Shown here: positions 5,376 to 5,739 of the stretch, piece after piece
Numbering within the stretch: the stretch's first letter is position 1
Layout of the letters: each line of letters begins with the position of its first letter
NCBI GenBank assembly: GCA_050945815.1
Contig: JBMNTQ010000127.1
Location: 1 to 5,739 of the forward strand
Length of the DNA: 5,739 nt
Reading direction: 5' to 3'
Origin: JBMNTQ01 sp050945815
Lineage (GTDB): Bacteria; Bacillota; Clostridia; Christensenellales; JBMNTQ01
Program-made: the position numbers and the translations under genes
Notes under the pieces: model-generated
Told to the model about the DNA's origin: nothing
Databases searched by the model: none
Seen by the model: the letters and a program-made list of their open reading frames with translations, nothing else

Positions 5376-5400
5376 GGGGCTGCCCATTTTGGGCAGCCCC
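5376..5400 (-). terminator. Intrinsic terminator after the sugar-binding-protein gene
   Basis: A perfect 10-base stem GGGGCTGCCC/GGGCAGCCCC (5376-5385 with 5391-5400) encloses a five-base loop. On the minus strand it is followed by CTATTTGT, a short T-rich tract. It starts 23 bases after the stop codon at 5424, the expected place for the terminator of that gene. The plus-strand side is followed by TTAT, so some bidirectional activity is possible. No gene is seen between it and the transposase remnant (5260-5375). Confidence 0.8.
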
Positions 5401-5423
5401 TTATAAAGCGGTATCGTTATCAT

Positions 5424-5739
5424 TTACTCAACGTTCGAAGCATCGATCCAAATGTTTTCTGTCCGAAGGTCGTTGTTTGCCAATTCTTCGCCCTTAACAA
5501 CTTTATAAAGCGTCTCTACTGCCATTACGCCTTGTCCGGCCGCATCCTGGGATACCGTACCGGTAATCATCCCGCTTTTTATCGCGTCAATCCCGTCTGA
5601 TGTTGCGTCAACGCCCGTAATGATGATTCCTTTCACACCGGCATCCTGAACGGCTTTACCGGCTCCAACCGCCATACCGTCATTCTGGCATACAATCGCA
5701 TCGATCTGTTTTCCGGCCTGCAGCCAGTTTTCCACGATG
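5424..5739 (-). CDS. Sugar-type ABC importer solute-binding protein, C-terminal part (runs off the window)
   Basis: The last 104 residues or so of a type I periplasmic binding protein of the RbsB-like (Peripla_BP_4) family, which bind ribose, galactose, inositol and related sugars outside the membrane for an ABC importer. Family features are the hinge and ligand-site segment DAIVCQNDGMAVGAGKAVQDAG, the strand and loop IIITGVDATSDGIDAIKSG, then TGTVSQDAAGQGVMAVETL, and a final strand ENIWIDASNV. GVDAT and VSQDAAGQG resemble inositol- or allose-type binders, but the ligand cannot be assigned from this part. The reading frame continues past 5739 (…I-V-E-N-W-L), so the true start, signal peptide and N-terminal lobe are outside. 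As the gene is followed by a terminator, it is the last gene of its transcript. Confidence 0.92.
   Translation of the reverse strand, partial: IVENWLQAGKQIDAIVCQNDGMAVGAGKAVQDAGVKGIIITGVDATSDGIDAIKSGMITGTVSQDAAGQGVMAVETLYKVVKGEELANNDLRTENIWIDASNVE

Noticed and set aside
1..5739. tRNA, rRNA, CRISPR array or known riboswitch
   Set aside because: No cloverleaf arms, rRNA-like blocks, regularly spaced repeats or recognised riboswitch cores were seen on either strand by eye.

Overview
The window looks like a piece of a Clostridia-type Firmicutes chromosome of moderate G+C. The evidence is the strong AGGAGG-like ribosome binding sites, the Gram-positive-style lipoprotein signal on a solute-binding protein, a TTG start codon with a good Shine-Dalgarno, an OpuC-like osmoprotectant transporter with CBS domains on its ATPase, and an IS256-family transposase of a type common in clostridia. 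All recognised coding sequence is on the minus strand, so the window is best read from high to low coordinates. The species cannot be named from the sequence.

Layout from the right: 5424-5739 is the C-terminal end of a sugar-type (RbsB-like) periplasmic binding protein that runs off the window, followed by a clear intrinsic terminator (5376-5400). Next is a frameshifted, truncated IS256-family transposase (4934-5259). From 4487 to 4933 there is no gene I can support, but there are two clear inverted repeats and a structured-looking stretch. A leader of about 200 nt (4252-4450) precedes the one intact unit: a three-gene ABC importer for glycine betaine, choline, carnitine or a similar compatible solute. 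It consists of the ATPase with CBS domains (3106-4251), the permease (2477-3109) and the lipoprotein binding protein (1514-2398). The ATPase and permease genes overlap by four bases, while the binding-protein gene follows after 77 bases.

Below 1514 lies a non-coding stretch with a 35-base near-perfect palindrome (1404-1438). Then comes a flavodoxin-domain gene broken by a frameshift near codon 19 (635-1163), and the N-terminal third of an ABC-2-type exporter ATPase that loses homology at about base 380 (297-563). The left edge (59-380) has an open frame with coding-like composition but no recognisable product.

Taken together, an intact osmoprotectant importer sits between decayed genes: flavodoxin, exporter ATPase and transposase. 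The importer would bind its solute at the outer face of the membrane through the lipoprotein, pass it through a permease that is probably a homodimer because no second permease gene is present, and be powered and osmotically gated by the ATPase with CBS domains. I found no strong case for an entirely new system. The most interesting leads are regulatory: a terminator-like hairpin in the importer leader, a 14-base motif shared with the upstream region of the flavodoxin gene, and the large palindrome after the operon.
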